Source: Thalassia testudinum (taxonomy: Eukaryota > Streptophyta > Magnoliopsida > Alismatales > Hydrocharitaceae). From it: DNA of 64,000 nucleotides. The stretch lies in contig JAZHRO010000073.1 of NCBI GenBank assembly GCA_037157565.1, positions 95,210,001 to 95,274,000 of the forward strand, read 5' to 3'. A program made the translations under genes and the position numbers. This document shows positions 1-10,016 of the stretch, one piece after another. Below the pieces are notes generated by a model. The model was not told the DNA's origin. It was given only the letters and a program-made list of their open reading frames with translations, and searched no databases. Within the stretch, counting starts at the first letter, position 1; the number at the start of each line of letters is the position of its first letter.

Positions 1-57
1 CATTTAAAGGGCCCATCATATTCCAAAGCACATTCAAACCTAGCCCTAAATAAAACA

Positions 58-262
58 GAGTAGACGTTGGCCTTAAGGATTGGACTCGCTCTTCAGAACT
101 CAGAACGAGATTATTTTCGATTAGTCTATTTCTACTATTCAATCTGATGTCTAGCTAGGGGAGCAGAGTCAAACGATCGCGGCTGGGGGGTACACTAGGA
201 ACCGGAGGCGCAAGCCGAAGGAAGAACCTTCTCCCCAGTCCCTCCTTCTAACTGGTTGGATT
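58..262 (+). promoter_or_regulatory. Conserved retrotransposon leader block with double hairpin
   Basis: This untranslated leader is shared, with substitutions, by E (57850-58060), B2 (53095-53310) and in part D3 (63370-63490). It contains a GGC stem with GCAA loop and GCC (207-216), directly followed by GAAGG, AAGAA loop and CCTTC (217-231). Because it is kept by gag-coding and non-gag elements alike, an RNA role such as packaging or dimerisation is plausible; that is inference. Confidence 0.55.
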
Positions 263-349
263 GAACAGACAAAAGTAGATCAAATCGTTCCTTTATCTCA
301 AGATGGGTTTTGGGAGTTTGTAGGTCTATAGGCTAACCCATTTAAGGAC

Positions 350-2204
350 ATGTTTGATTGTTTGTATTGCAGGGCACCTTTCTTCCTCCCGTGTCTCATG
401 AATCCTTCCACATATTTCACGCATTCCCGCTCTTTCCCTCCTGTTGTGAATTATCCTCAACATGACGATTATCCCGACTTGTATTGTAATCGACCATCAG
501 TTAGTTGGGATAATTCAGATTGGGGATACAATTTGGACCCCCGTGTTTAGGGTCTAACCCTGAACACTTTGATTCTAATTTCTATCCTTCTCAGAGCTAC
601 ATCGATTATAGATCGTCTTCCTTTCATGCACAACCTAATACGATCTACAATCAAGAAGGATACACCGATCCTTACCCATCCTCTGATTTCACTGCCTTTA
701 GGTCATCACCATCTTTTCAACAATCTGAAATGACCTATTATCAGAAAGGGTATAATGAATCTCAATTCGTTAATTCCTCTGCATTGATGTCAAACCCGCC
801 CAACCCTGAGCCAACTTATTTGGTTCAGGTTAACCAGGTTCAAGATAAGGTTCTGGCTAACTTGAGGAATATCATACAATCTTTAGAAGTTTAGCCAATA
901 CCTTGCATTGAGAGATTGGAGCCCCTGATTAAAATGATTGATGATTTGAATAAGTCTTTGTTGGATTGGCTCCAGGATGTTAAGGATAAGAACCCGGGTG
1001 AGTTTCTACTTGGGAAATTAGCGAAATTGAGGATGAGATTCGTGGTTGCTTTGATTCAATCTTGGAATAATTCCCAGGATGAACCCTCTTCAGGAAAGCC
1101 AATTACAGAACCCGCTCAGGCACCTGTTGGGGGGACACGTGTTACGAGGCTGACCAAATTGAATTAAAACAACCAATTAAGGATGATCTGATTTCTTCAC
1201 CTGAGATCCCTAAGCCGGGTTACGAGGAAATGTTTGTCTCCTTGGAACAGAAAGTGACAAATGATTTTGTGACATACATTGATACAGATCCTAATGGTGA
1301 AGATTCAAGTTGCGAAGTCTCACGCGAGTTTTCTGAACACGATTTCTGTGAGACGATTGGGCCTGAGGAATCTGATAGATCATTTGATATCACAATAACT
1401 GAGGACACTGATCTTATTAGGGCACACATTACGGATCCAGAATCGCATTTTCTGGAGGAATCAATTTAATGCCCTGATTATCAGTTACACCCTGTTGAGC
1501 TTATTGATGATTCTAATTCTGAGATAATTAGACCCAAGTCAATTTTGATTCTGCCACATCTTTTAGACTTGGAGATTTCAGATGGGGTGATGAATATACA
1601 AGAGGTTCTGGAATTTGATATGCTGAATGAGGAGGATAGGAGCTGGGAAGTTCTGATTTGGGAAGTTAATTTTGGAGGAAATAGAAGATTGAGTCGAAGG
1701 GTTCCTTTTAAGCTTAAACCATCAAATCAGAACCCTTACGACATTTGTTTCGAGGATGTTCAACTCAAGCACACATTTAATGATTATCCTTTTGAGCTTC
1801 AATTCTCTGTAACCCAACTTTTTGGTCTTGGGTTGCATCCTCATAAATTGCAGGCCCGACCCCGCTTGCATTCTGATTTTAGGTTTTGGGTAATTTTTAT
1901 CCAGAACCTAAGATATTTTCGATTACGGGGTGTGGGTCTGCACCACAATCTGGTCCACATCTGTGGACCTCTGTTGACAGGTCGGAGGATTCTTCTATTT
2001 ATTCTAATTCTGACCTGCACTTATGAATTCTTCATTTCTTTTCTTTGTATAGTGTGCCTAGCTGAAGGTACTAAACTCAGCACATATACAGTTCTTTTTA
2101 ATTTTTCATCTCGGAGCGGACCTGACATTCACGCAATTCAGGTGCTTTCTTCTCTTTTCCACTCTGTTTTATGTCTTTTTAATACAATGAGGACATTGCA
2201 TTAG
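350..2204 (+). pseudogene. Degenerate novel ORF of N1 (non-gag, Tyr/Pro-rich, acidic, hydrophobic C-terminus)
   Basis: I do not recognise this protein. Open segments at 350-550, 520-894, 916-1167, 1230-1469 and 1545-2204 use three frames; 520-1167 is one frame split by a TAG. It matches the single-frame ORF of E segment by segment. The N-terminus is rich in Tyr, Pro and Ser. A helical central part follows (around LIKMIDDLNKSL), then a strongly acidic region. The C-terminal part has a G-V-G-L-H-H-N-L-V motif, P-L-L-x-G, and a hydrophobic run (LLFILILTCTYEFF) that could be a membrane segment. It fills the place of gag-pol between the leader and the post-pol-type motif. At least two frameshifts and several stops make it inactive. 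It could be a captured gene or a very diverged element protein. Confidence 0.55.
2055..2083 (+). promoter_or_regulatory. Conserved post-ORF motif (N1)
   Basis: The block reads GCCTAGCTGAAGG, a short spacer, then TAAACTCAGCAC. Versions follow the ORF in D1 (5830-5857), E (59901-59930) and the pol stop in A1 (37704) and A2 (48710). It lies outside the main conserved protein, so conservation is more likely at the RNA or DNA level. Function unknown. Confidence 0.5.
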
Positions 2205-2207
2205 ATA

Positions 2208-2218
2208 GGCATGGGGGG
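2208..2218 (+). promoter_or_regulatory. Internal polypurine-tract-like sequence (N1)
   Basis: GGCATGGGGGG resembles the tract next to the 3' LTR (3421-3431) but lies 1.2 kb upstream of it. The same doubling is seen in D1, A1 and A2. It may be a second plus-strand primer site or a relic of the old pol/env-like boundary. Confidence 0.45.
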
Positions 2219-3420
2219 TGGATATTTATCTCTGAATTCATTCGTCAGCTCCGTAGATTTTTTTTATTTTGATTAAAAAAAAAATTAAAATTAGGAAAGA
2301 GAATTTGGGTTTAAGAAAATTTTCAATCTTAGGAAAAACTACGTTAAGATCTGAACACAAAGACCCTTCAGGTCTTTGAACTTAATCAGCCCATGTATCC
2401 ACTAAAATGTGGATTTTTTTTTCGAGTTCTCGCCAACTTGAATTTTATTTTAATTAGAGTAAATAAAGTTTGGGTGATAAGTACACAACTTATCAACCAG
2501 CCCTTTGATTTGAGGGAATTTTGAGTCTTAAGCATCTACACACTTTCTTTGCACTGACTCGTTGTTCGACGATTTTAATGGAAATTGGGTAGCTAATGAA
2601 CCTTCTAGGGTGATATGGCTGGCAAGTTATCGTGGGTAACAACCCATAGGTAGGTTGTCCAGAGCCCAGTCACTGGACCTTCCTCTTTCTCCTACCCTTA
2701 GGTAAATCTTAGACTAGGGAAGTCACCTATTTAAACAAAAAAAAAAAAAAATCAAAAAAGAAAAGGAGAAAAGAACAAAAAGAAATAAGCCACACTTCGC
2801 CGCACGAGTATGGCTGGCAAGTTGTCGGTGGTAACAGCTCATTGACCGGTTGTCCAGAACCCAGCTGAGTAAATGCACTAAAAAATTCCTAAAACACTTA
2901 GGAAGAAGCGGAGAAGTAGAATAAACCGGGGTGATATACACTGGATTCACCCTTGTGTTGACCCCGTAAAAAATAAAAGTAGGGAGAAAGCTACTGGTTG
3001 TAAAGATACACCTTTAGGCAGAAGTCTTTTTGAGGTCACCTAGAGGAGTAGAAATCCGAAGTCCGTTTTAACTGCTGGTCAACGAGTCTACCACAATCAC
3101 AATAAGATGCTTAAAGCTTAGGGTTCTCATCAAATTTTGGGTGAGTTGAATGGCCATAGAAAGCCACTCTTAAACTTGAAAATTTGAAAATCCAAAAAAG
3201 TTAGAAAAGAGAAAAAGAGAAAAAGAAAATTTTCTTTTAATAAGGCGAGGGCTTGAGGCGGTCTGCATTTTAGCTGATACCCAGGCACTATTGTGTCTTT
3301 GAAAGTTCAGTTCCTAAGTAGACAATTTCTTAATGATTGAAAATAACTCAGGTCCAAATAATCCAACCTAATTCTTTTAAAAATAGCATATAGTTTTTGC
3401 TAGGGACTAGCAAAAGATAG
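2219..3420 (+). other. A-rich noncoding stretch between the two polypurine tracts of N1
   Basis: No credible coding sequence is seen. The stretch has poly(A/T) runs, a hairpin AAAGACC / GGTCTTT (about 2359-2377) and a second hairpin ATCCAC / GTGGAT (2397-2414). The second one is kept with compensatory change in E and in weaker form in A1. In Athila elements this position can hold an env-like ORF; none is visible here. Confidence 0.5.
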
Positions 3421-3431
3421 GCATGGGGGTA
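3421..3431 (+). promoter_or_regulatory. Polypurine tract of N1
   Basis: GCATGGGGGTA lies immediately before the TGATG start of the 3' LTR. The same sequence precedes the LTRs at 7826 and 39284. Confidence 0.8.
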
Positions 3432-5230
3432 TGATGTAAACATATTTACACTACTTAAAATGTCTATTTTTGCATGTTCTTAAGTATAGGATTGCATTTC
3501 ATGATATAAATATTGCATAACATGCATCATCTTACATTTAGAGTAGTTTGAATAAAATGGAGGTTAATTGTCTCCTTTTATGTGCTTGGGCAGGGAAAAC
3601 ATTTTATCGGGACCTCGGATCAAAGATCCAACTATATGGATGTGATCAGGGCAGCCATTGGAGTTCAACGACTCCAAGATCGCCCTAATCAGACATCCGT
3701 AGCATCAGATAGTGACCGGGGAACCCTAGAAGATCAAGGGCCAGGATGGTGTAAATCCACACAACAGATGACAAATCCGACTGCACGGATGTATTCGGAT
3801 CGACGATCGCAGCCCAACGACACAAAAATCGAGTGAATCTGACATCCGTGGCACCATCTACAACTTCCAGAAGATGGACGGCCAAGATGGCGCCATGTGG
3901 CGCCATCTCAGCCACCCAAATGGCCGCTTGCATTCTATGAAGACCACGCACCTGCCCCCTCTCCGCCGTTGGATCTCGATCCAACGGCTGTGGACGTGGC
4001 TCTTTAAAGTTGTCCACGCGACCTTTTAGGCGAGGCAGCGTAGTGGTCCAGCGCCTTATCGCGAGGCGCTGTTGCACATTCGAGCCTCGCCAAGCGATTT
4101 CTGAGGCAAGCAGGCGCGCCTTCATCAACCGTCAGATCGCAATCCAACGGCTACGCACGCCCAATAGCGCCGAGGCGCGATTGAACGCACTGCGCGGACG
4201 CGCAGGTGGGCGCGCAATGCAGCGGGAGAAGGCACGACTTAAGCCGTCCGATCTCGCGATCGGACGGCTGAGGATCGCTGGATGTGCGTGTACGTTTGGC
4301 GCGCGGGCAGCTGAAGCGGCGCGCGTGGGCGCGGAAGCTACGCCCACGTTGGGGCTTTAGTGACAGATTTATCCATCACTAAAGACCCCTCATTTATTGT
4401 TTTGAAGTTGTAATGTCCATTTTGCCCCCACTCCTTGCAACTATGAAAGGAGACCCCCTCCATATGAAATTCTCATCCCTTCTTTCTCCTCTCTACCCCT
4501 CCAAAGCTCAAGAGAGGCTTGTCCCACACCCGGGATGCTTCTCGCGAGATAAAGTCCAATTTTCGTTCCCCTTCGGAAGTGGATCCCGCGACGACGATGG
4601 CGTGCTGCTTCGTTCCCGTTCTTCTGCTTCGTCCTCCTTCGTCCAGCTTCGTTCTCCTTCGTCCTCCTTCGTCCAGCTTCGTTCTCCTTCGTCCAGGCGT
4701 CATCCCGTCCGGCTCGTCCTCCAAGCGACCGTCGAGGAGGATTTCTCTCTCCCTATTCTTTTTACTGCGTTCTAGTATAGATTTACTGCTTTCTAGATTA
4801 ATCTACTCGTCCTCCAAGCGACCGTCGAGGAGGACATTTCTCCCTCCATTCTTTTAATGCTTTCTAGAGTAAATTTATCGCTTTCTAGAGTAATTGTTTT
4901 ATGCTTTCTAGTTGTAATGAACAATCTCCTCAATGAAAATTCCTTGTTTATTCTACATCTCATTTTGATTTCTCTATGTAATATTCTCTTTCTCTCTTAC
5001 TCTCTCTCTCTTCTATTTATTGTATTAGATAGTTTTAAATTGAATTATTCTGTGACAAATAAAAAGAAATGCGTAGTTTTTAAATCAAATGTCTGCCTCC
5101 TTGTGCTCGACCTGGAATTTTAATTTCGGTATAAATTTTATTTGCTGAACATGAATTCTTCGCTTTCGAACTACAACGACAGGTTTTCCAAAACCGAACA
5201 CGTTAGCGTGGCATTCGTAAATATTCAACA
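3432..5230 (+). mobile_element. 3' LTR of N1 (family B, about 1.8 kb)
   Basis: The LTR starts TGATGTAAAC after the polypurine tract and ends TTCAACA, giving TG...CA ends. It aligns along its length with the 5' LTR of B2 (23888-25709). A TATA-like box, TATGAAAGG (4442-4450), corresponds to TATAAAAGG in B2 and appears mutated. U3 holds near-perfect palindromes (3965-3988 and 4243-4268). Proline/serine-rich reading frames around 4413-4857 are low-complexity LTR sequence, not genes. The right end abuts D1 internal DNA at 5231, so N1 was inserted into D1. Confidence 0.8.
3965..4268 (+). repeat. Palindromes in U3 of the N1 LTR
   Basis: Perfect 11-bp arms GCCGTTGGATC / GATCCAACGGC (3965-3988, 2-base loop) and GCCGTCCGATC / GATCGGACGGC (4243-4268, 4-base loop) are present, with a weaker copy near 4129-4152. 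The B2 LTR has equivalents at 24515-24534 and 24812-24834. They lie upstream of the TATA-like box, where enhancer elements are expected. Confidence 0.65.
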
Positions 5231-5823
5231 ATGACTTAACTGAAGAAATAAATATGCTACCTGAGGTAGGAATTACTGAGGAACCCAATGCATATGAGGG
5301 TGAAGCTTTGAGCAGAAGGAGCTGGGGACGCACCTATCATCCTAGTAGATGGCTCGACTTTGAGCTTGAGGAGACAGCCTCTGGTGAATCAGAGATGGGT
5401 ACTAATGAGGACGAAGTAATTTCTGATGAGGATTTCAGTGACCTCCCCACAGATTTTCTACTTTCACGAATACCCCCGTATGACCCAGAGCCTAGAGAGG
5501 GAATGATCTTTGATGTCAATTATCATTATGAGGATCCCTATGGCTCAGATTCTGGTTCTGAGATACATTTTGATCTACTCCCTCAGCAACTTCCTGCTGA
5601 ATTGTGGGACATGATAAATCAGCTAAATCAACATCATGATCCCACCTCTGATTATCCTCTATTTTCCACTACCACTCCACACTTTCTTATAGCTAGACTT
5701 TTTGGAGTAGGGGTGCACAATCAGCTGGTTTGTATCTCCAGACCACTGATTCTGGGAGCATGCGAGCATATCTTTCTCTTAATCTTAGCCGGCTGCTATG
5801 CTAGAAATGACACATCTGATTGA
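5231..5823 (+). CDS. Novel acidic ORF of D1, 3' fragment (non-gag)
   Basis: The frame is open across the whole fragment; the first Met is at 5254 and gives 189 residues, but the true start was cut off by the N1 insertion. The protein is unrecognised. Residues 1-120 of this fragment are very rich in Asp, Glu and Ser. The C-terminal part carries R-L-F-G-V-G-V-H-N-Q-L-V, then P-L-I-L-G and a hydrophobic segment (about residues 162-178). This matches the C-terminus of the N1 and E ORFs, although D1 belongs to a different LTR family. The post-ORF motif starts 6 bases after the stop. It lacks internal stops, unlike most coding DNA here, so it may be younger or was under constraint. No function is assigned. 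Confidence 0.6.
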
Positions 5824-5829
5824 GTGCTC

Positions 5830-5857
5830 GCCTAGCTGGAGGCGTTAAACTCAGCAC
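5830..5857 (+). promoter_or_regulatory. Conserved post-ORF motif (D1)
   Basis: GCCTAGCTGGAGGCG followed by TTAAACTCAGCAC starts 6 bases past the ORF stop. It is the clearest non-A version of the motif that follows pol in family A. Confidence 0.55.
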
Positions 5858-6082
5858 AGATAGATACCAGTCACCCCACATTCCACCATCATTTATATAT
5901 AACCATTTTTATACATAGCATATTTTTGTTTTAGCATATTTCCCTTTTGTATATTGCATGTTAACAGGTTGGCCAGTGCTGAATGTATATTTTTAGGAGC
6001 AATTACAGGTGACTTCTACCCACTCATCCTCTGTCGAATTTATTTTCTTTTATATTCATGCATGAGGACATGCAAGAACATA

Positions 6083-6094
6083 GGCATGGGAGGG
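6083..6094 (+). promoter_or_regulatory. Internal polypurine-tract-like sequence (D1)
   Basis: GGCATGGGAGGG lies 1.7 kb upstream of the LTR-adjacent tract. It is equivalent to 2208, 37992, 48998 and 60049. Confidence 0.4.
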
Positions 6095-7814
6095 TAGATA
6101 CAACAGAAACTGAAAAATTTTTATGCCAACACTTAGGAAAACCTCGGAGCTGCATGTAAAACGTACTTTAGGACCTTAAATAAAAGAACAACCGACTCCA
6201 CCTCCAGTGCTCTCATTGGAACTAGAAATCGTTCGCAACAACCAATTTCGACCCACCCGCTCACCTTTTGTTCTAAATTTAGGGTCAAGCTGATTGTAGC
6301 CCGATACAGGAAATTCACGAAGTACAAATTATATGAGGTTACATGTTTATAGCATATATGGATATTGCATTCATGAATAAGATTATTTTATTAAGAGAAT
6401 GCATTAGGGATTTTATCCTTTAGTTGATTCCTGTAATCTGGAATCCAGTACAACTTTTCACACACACGTAGAATTTGCAATGAATTCAGGGTGAAGGTTG
6501 ATAAACGTCTTCAGTCTGTCAAGAAGAAGCAGTGCTTCTTTTCCTGAACCCTTGGATAATGTTTTGGGACTCAGGTAGATTTTCCTCCAAAAATCCACCA
6601 AATAGTGTGAGATGAGAGTAGAGTGTATTGGTGCTCTAAGATTAGTGCGAGGAATCTGGAATCCTAGATAATTAGGTGATGATGCTCTGAGATAAGACAT
6701 AGTTTTCGCACTCGGTTCCTGCGTATGCATTTTGTGCGAAATTGTGAGAGCCACCGAATAAGGCAAATACGCGGAGAGCGAGTTTTAATAAAACTAGGGC
6801 TAAGGTGGATGGTTACGACCATTCTTTACGGAATCCTCGGTTGAAGGAGGGTATTGATGTCAAGGTCAGAAATACACCGTCCTATCCGTCTCTCCCGGTG
6901 CCGTGAGCAGGCACTTCCACCAAATAAGCCACCCAATGTCTCTTGAGTACCACCAATCCCCAATAATGCCTCCTTAATAAAGTTCATGGATGTATGCCAG
7001 TTGTGTTATGCTGAAAAAAAAATTAAAAAAAAATGAGCAAAAGAAAAAGAAAAAGAATAATGAAAAGAAAGAAAAACTGAAAAAAAAAATTAGAAAAAGA
7101 AGAAAAAATAAGAAAAGAATGAATATTTAGTGTTTATCAAGGCAATACCACCAAATATGGCCTTAACCTATTTTTCTTGTGTTTCTGACCGCCTGAATAC
7201 TGGCTGAGGAATCCCGACTTAGTGTTAGGGTTATGAGAACTCAATTAAAGTGTTAATGTCTAGTGAGACCACCAAATACAGATCCTATGTGTGAATCTGG
7301 TGAGGTTGTGAGCTCTAAGAAAAAGAAAGAGAAAAAGCAAGAGAGAATGAATACAAAGGAATCAAAGAGAGCATAGTTTTTCTCATATTTCTCTAAGTTA
7401 AGTTACTTAGTAGTTTGGGAATCTGGATTCTGTAGTACTAGTCTCTATGTAGCACCAAGTGAGAATGAGCCACCAAATATATAATCCTTTCCCTCAAAGA
7501 TTCTCTACCTAAGCCCAAAGCCGGGGTGAAATTCATAGAATATCTTGAATACCCCGAGGGAAGAAATCCGCCTATCCCGCTAGAATTTTTATTAGGGGTC
7601 AAGTACAGGCTTTAGAGGTGTATTAGTTTTCACTCGAATCCATTGCAAAAGCTACATAGCTGCACCTTCACGATTGTCTGGATTTTTAGAGCATAGGATG
7701 AAAACAAAAAGGAGAAAAATTTCTACGCATACACTTGATAAAATAATTAGTCCCTTAGGGACCCTTGCTGTAAATAATTTAGTCTTGCATTTGCTAGGGA
7801 CTAGCAAGATTTAA
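6095..7814 (+). other. Noncoding stretch between polypurine tracts of D1
   Basis: No supported gene is seen. It contains A- and GA-rich runs (about 7011-7130 and 7320-7345). Its end has the phrase CTAGGGACTAGCAA just before the polypurine tract, as in N1. Confidence 0.45.
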
Positions 7815-7825
7815 GCATGGGGGTA
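7815..7825 (+). promoter_or_regulatory. Polypurine tract of D1
   Basis: GCATGGGGGTA directly abuts the LTR start TGATTACGCAG. Confidence 0.8.
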
Positions 7826-8273
7826 TGATTACGCAGCAATCATAGGTCTTAAGTGACCTAGATTAAGCTAGGACTTAGCATAAGTTAGGGAAATTCATGC
7901 ACGCATATGCATTGTTTGCATCTTTACTGCTTTACTTCAGCTATGCATAAAATAATGTTATAATGTGCTGATTAAGTATATTATGTCGATTGTAGGGAAT
8001 AAGCTGATCAGGAGCTGGATCTGAAGCTGGATCAGGAATAACAGGAGTTGTAGCAGAGCTGGAGCAGAAGGCCTAGTTTAGATGTAGGAATAATAATGTA
8101 AGGGGGTTAAAAGTTTGTTATTCTATTAAGTAGGAATAAAGCAATAAAATGTGAAGAGCTTAGGTCCATCCTAGCCCTAGGATAGACTAGAGACTTCCCC
8201 AAGCCTTAGCCACCCTTAGATTAGGTCACAACACCCTAGGAAGCCCTAAAACCCTAGTTCCAACCCTTCCTTG

Positions 8274-8502
8274 GACGTCCAGATAAGTTTTAAGACGTCC
8301 AGGACCCTTAGCCAACTCTTGCACACTTCAAACCCACTTCTGCAGTGTTATTGGACGTCCAGACACTTTGTCAGACGTCTAATTTCTGCAGAATACCCAA
8401 AACAGAACCCTAAATCCTTCCTGACTCTGATTGGACATCTAGACAACAAGTCTGGACTTCTGATTTTTGAGTATAAGACGTCTGATTATATTATTAGACG
8501 TC
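8274..8502 (+). promoter_or_regulatory. Cluster of six GACGTC sites in the D1 LTR
   Basis: GACGTC occurs at 8274, 8294, 8354, 8374, 8477 and 8497, often inside TTGGACGTCCAG or AGACGTCTGAT. GACGTC is the plant C-box, an ACGT-core site class bound by bZIP factors. Use as an enhancer here is inference. Confidence 0.5.
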
Positions 8503-8702
8503 TGATACTGCTCTCCAATTCCTGTTTTGAGATTTAAGCCTTGATCTTGGATCTCTAGGTCCCTAAACCCAATTCCAACCCCATAGGAACATAAATTAAG
8601 GTGCCATAACCCCAGTACATCACCTCTAGACCTCCCTAAGGACCTAATTAGGTCCTCACTAAATCTAATTGACTTGGATCTTAGTCAATTCCATCAGCCT
8701 AT

Positions 8703-8861
8703 TCAATTGGACTCATTTAGTCCAATTGAGCCCTGATCTCAGCACACACTGTCCAATTGGACTCACTGAGAGTCCAATTGACCTAGACCTAACTTAATTG
8801 AGTTGTTTTACTCTCAATTAAGTTTTTACACACCCAATTAAACTTGTATTAAGTTTAATTG
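8703..8861 (+). repeat. Array of four AATT-cored palindromes in the D1 U3
   Basis: Arms are 8703-8713/8719-8729, 8754-8764/8770-8780, 8793-8802/8813-8822 and 8835-8845/8851-8861, all perfect and 10-11 bp long. Three have 5-base loops and the third has a 10-base loop. D2 (20281-20307) and D3 (60718-60744) have equivalents. Confidence 0.7.
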
Positions 8862-10016
8862 CACTTTACCTTAGTGAATTAGGGTTTATAACCCTAATTT
8901 GAGACATACCTTGACCTATACCCACTAGAACCTAACCTAATCAACCTAGCCACCTAAGTTTCGACCCACACACACACCCACACACACCATCCACACGAAA
9001 ATATCTAGCCTAGAGTTCTCTAGAACTCTCTATCATGTGTGGTTGCCTTGGTTGCCAAAAATAGCAACCAAGAGCCATTCAATTCTTAGATCCACATTTG
9101 GTGGATCTAAAAACCACCATCCACCCTCTCTCTCTCACTCTCCCACGAGCTCCCACCATAGGCCTCTATAGAGAATTCCATAATTCTCTAGAGAGCTTCC
9201 CTTAGGTCTATAAAAAGACCCCTTGGGTGGCCATTTGCACCCATTCACTTCCTTGGCATCCATTCCACTTAGGCTAGCCACTTCCATCTCCACTCCACCT
9301 CCATGAGTTGAGCACCACCATGGAGGCCACCATCTCCATGCCAGGAAGTTGGATCAGCTCCCCAACCTCTCTCCAAGGGCCAGCCTAAGTTCCATTGGCT
9401 ACCCCTCATTCTTCTCTCAACCACTCAAAGGCCATCGGGGACCACCCCTGAATGCCCTTCCATTCTGCTAGATTTAGATTATGCTCTTCGTATATTTACT
9501 ACTTTTATTTACTGCTTAGTAGTGTAGTCTTACTTCTCCCCCAATGATGCATGCGAAATCCCCCCATCGATTCTTGTATTCGATCATTTTTTGGTAGCTA
9601 GATTTAATTTTCAAGCATTTATGTACAAGCTTCCCTCTACGTTTTATGTTGCAAACAACTCTCCCGCTGAATGAATGAAAAATGCTTATATATATATATT
9701 TGTCTCTATATGTTTGAAATCACCATGAGCTAAATAATTGTCATTCTTTTTGTATGATTCAAGTTGCCTGTTTCTGATTCCTAATATTCTTGCAACTAAG
9801 CATGTCATACCTAAATACGTAATAATCATGGATTGGCATGCGATTCTAAACAAAGTAGAGTAAGATCGATTTCAAAAGTAAAAGCAACGCCTCCCAGAGA
9901 TGAACGACCGAGACTCAAGTCTCGTTATCTTTAGAAATCAATTTTTGACGGACGTTTTTGCGTGACTATACTATGATTTCCGATGACTTTCAATGCCTGA
10001 AAATGGGTTTTTGTCA

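Larger units (their letters stand above)
1..3431 (+). mobile_element. Internal region of non-autonomous Athila-type element N1 (family B), 5' part missing
   Basis: The window opens inside the leader of an LTR retrotransposon whose 3' LTR starts at 3432. The order is conserved leader (to about 300), a degenerate non-gag ORF (350-2204), a conserved post-ORF motif, a first polypurine tract (2208), about 1.2 kb of A-rich noncoding DNA and a second polypurine tract (3421) abutting the LTR. No gag, protease, reverse transcriptase or integrase motif is seen, so the element is judged non-autonomous. Element E (56979-60432) is a close relative with the same order. B2 carries a related LTR and leader but encodes gag, so it could be an autonomous partner. 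Confidence 0.75.
5231..7825 (+). mobile_element. Internal region of non-autonomous element D1 (family D), 5' part displaced
   Basis: This begins abruptly where the N1 LTR ends and runs to the D1 3' LTR. It holds the 3' part of an intact acidic ORF (5231-5823), the post-ORF motif (5830), a first polypurine-like tract (6083), an A- and GA-rich noncoding stretch and the final polypurine tract (7815). The 5' LTR, leader and ORF start must lie left of the window, on the other side of N1. No pol motifs are present. Confidence 0.7.
7826..10016 (+). mobile_element. 3' LTR of D1 (family D, about 2.2 kb)
   Basis: It starts TGATTACGCAGCAATCA after the polypurine tract and ends TTTTTGTCA. D2 (19709-21598) has matching ends and D3 (60631-62106) matches the downstream two thirds. 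A TATA box TATAAAAAG is at 9209-9217. U3 contains six GACGTC sites (8274-8502) and four consecutive palindromes (8703-8861). The LTR abuts minus-strand element F at 10017, in the middle of the F ORF, so D1 inserted into F. The other junction lies outside the window, so the target duplication cannot be checked. Confidence 0.8.

Noticed and set aside
3582..4360. Small genes in the N1 LTR
   Set aside because: They lie in U3, are not conserved in the B2 LTR, and overlap palindromes.
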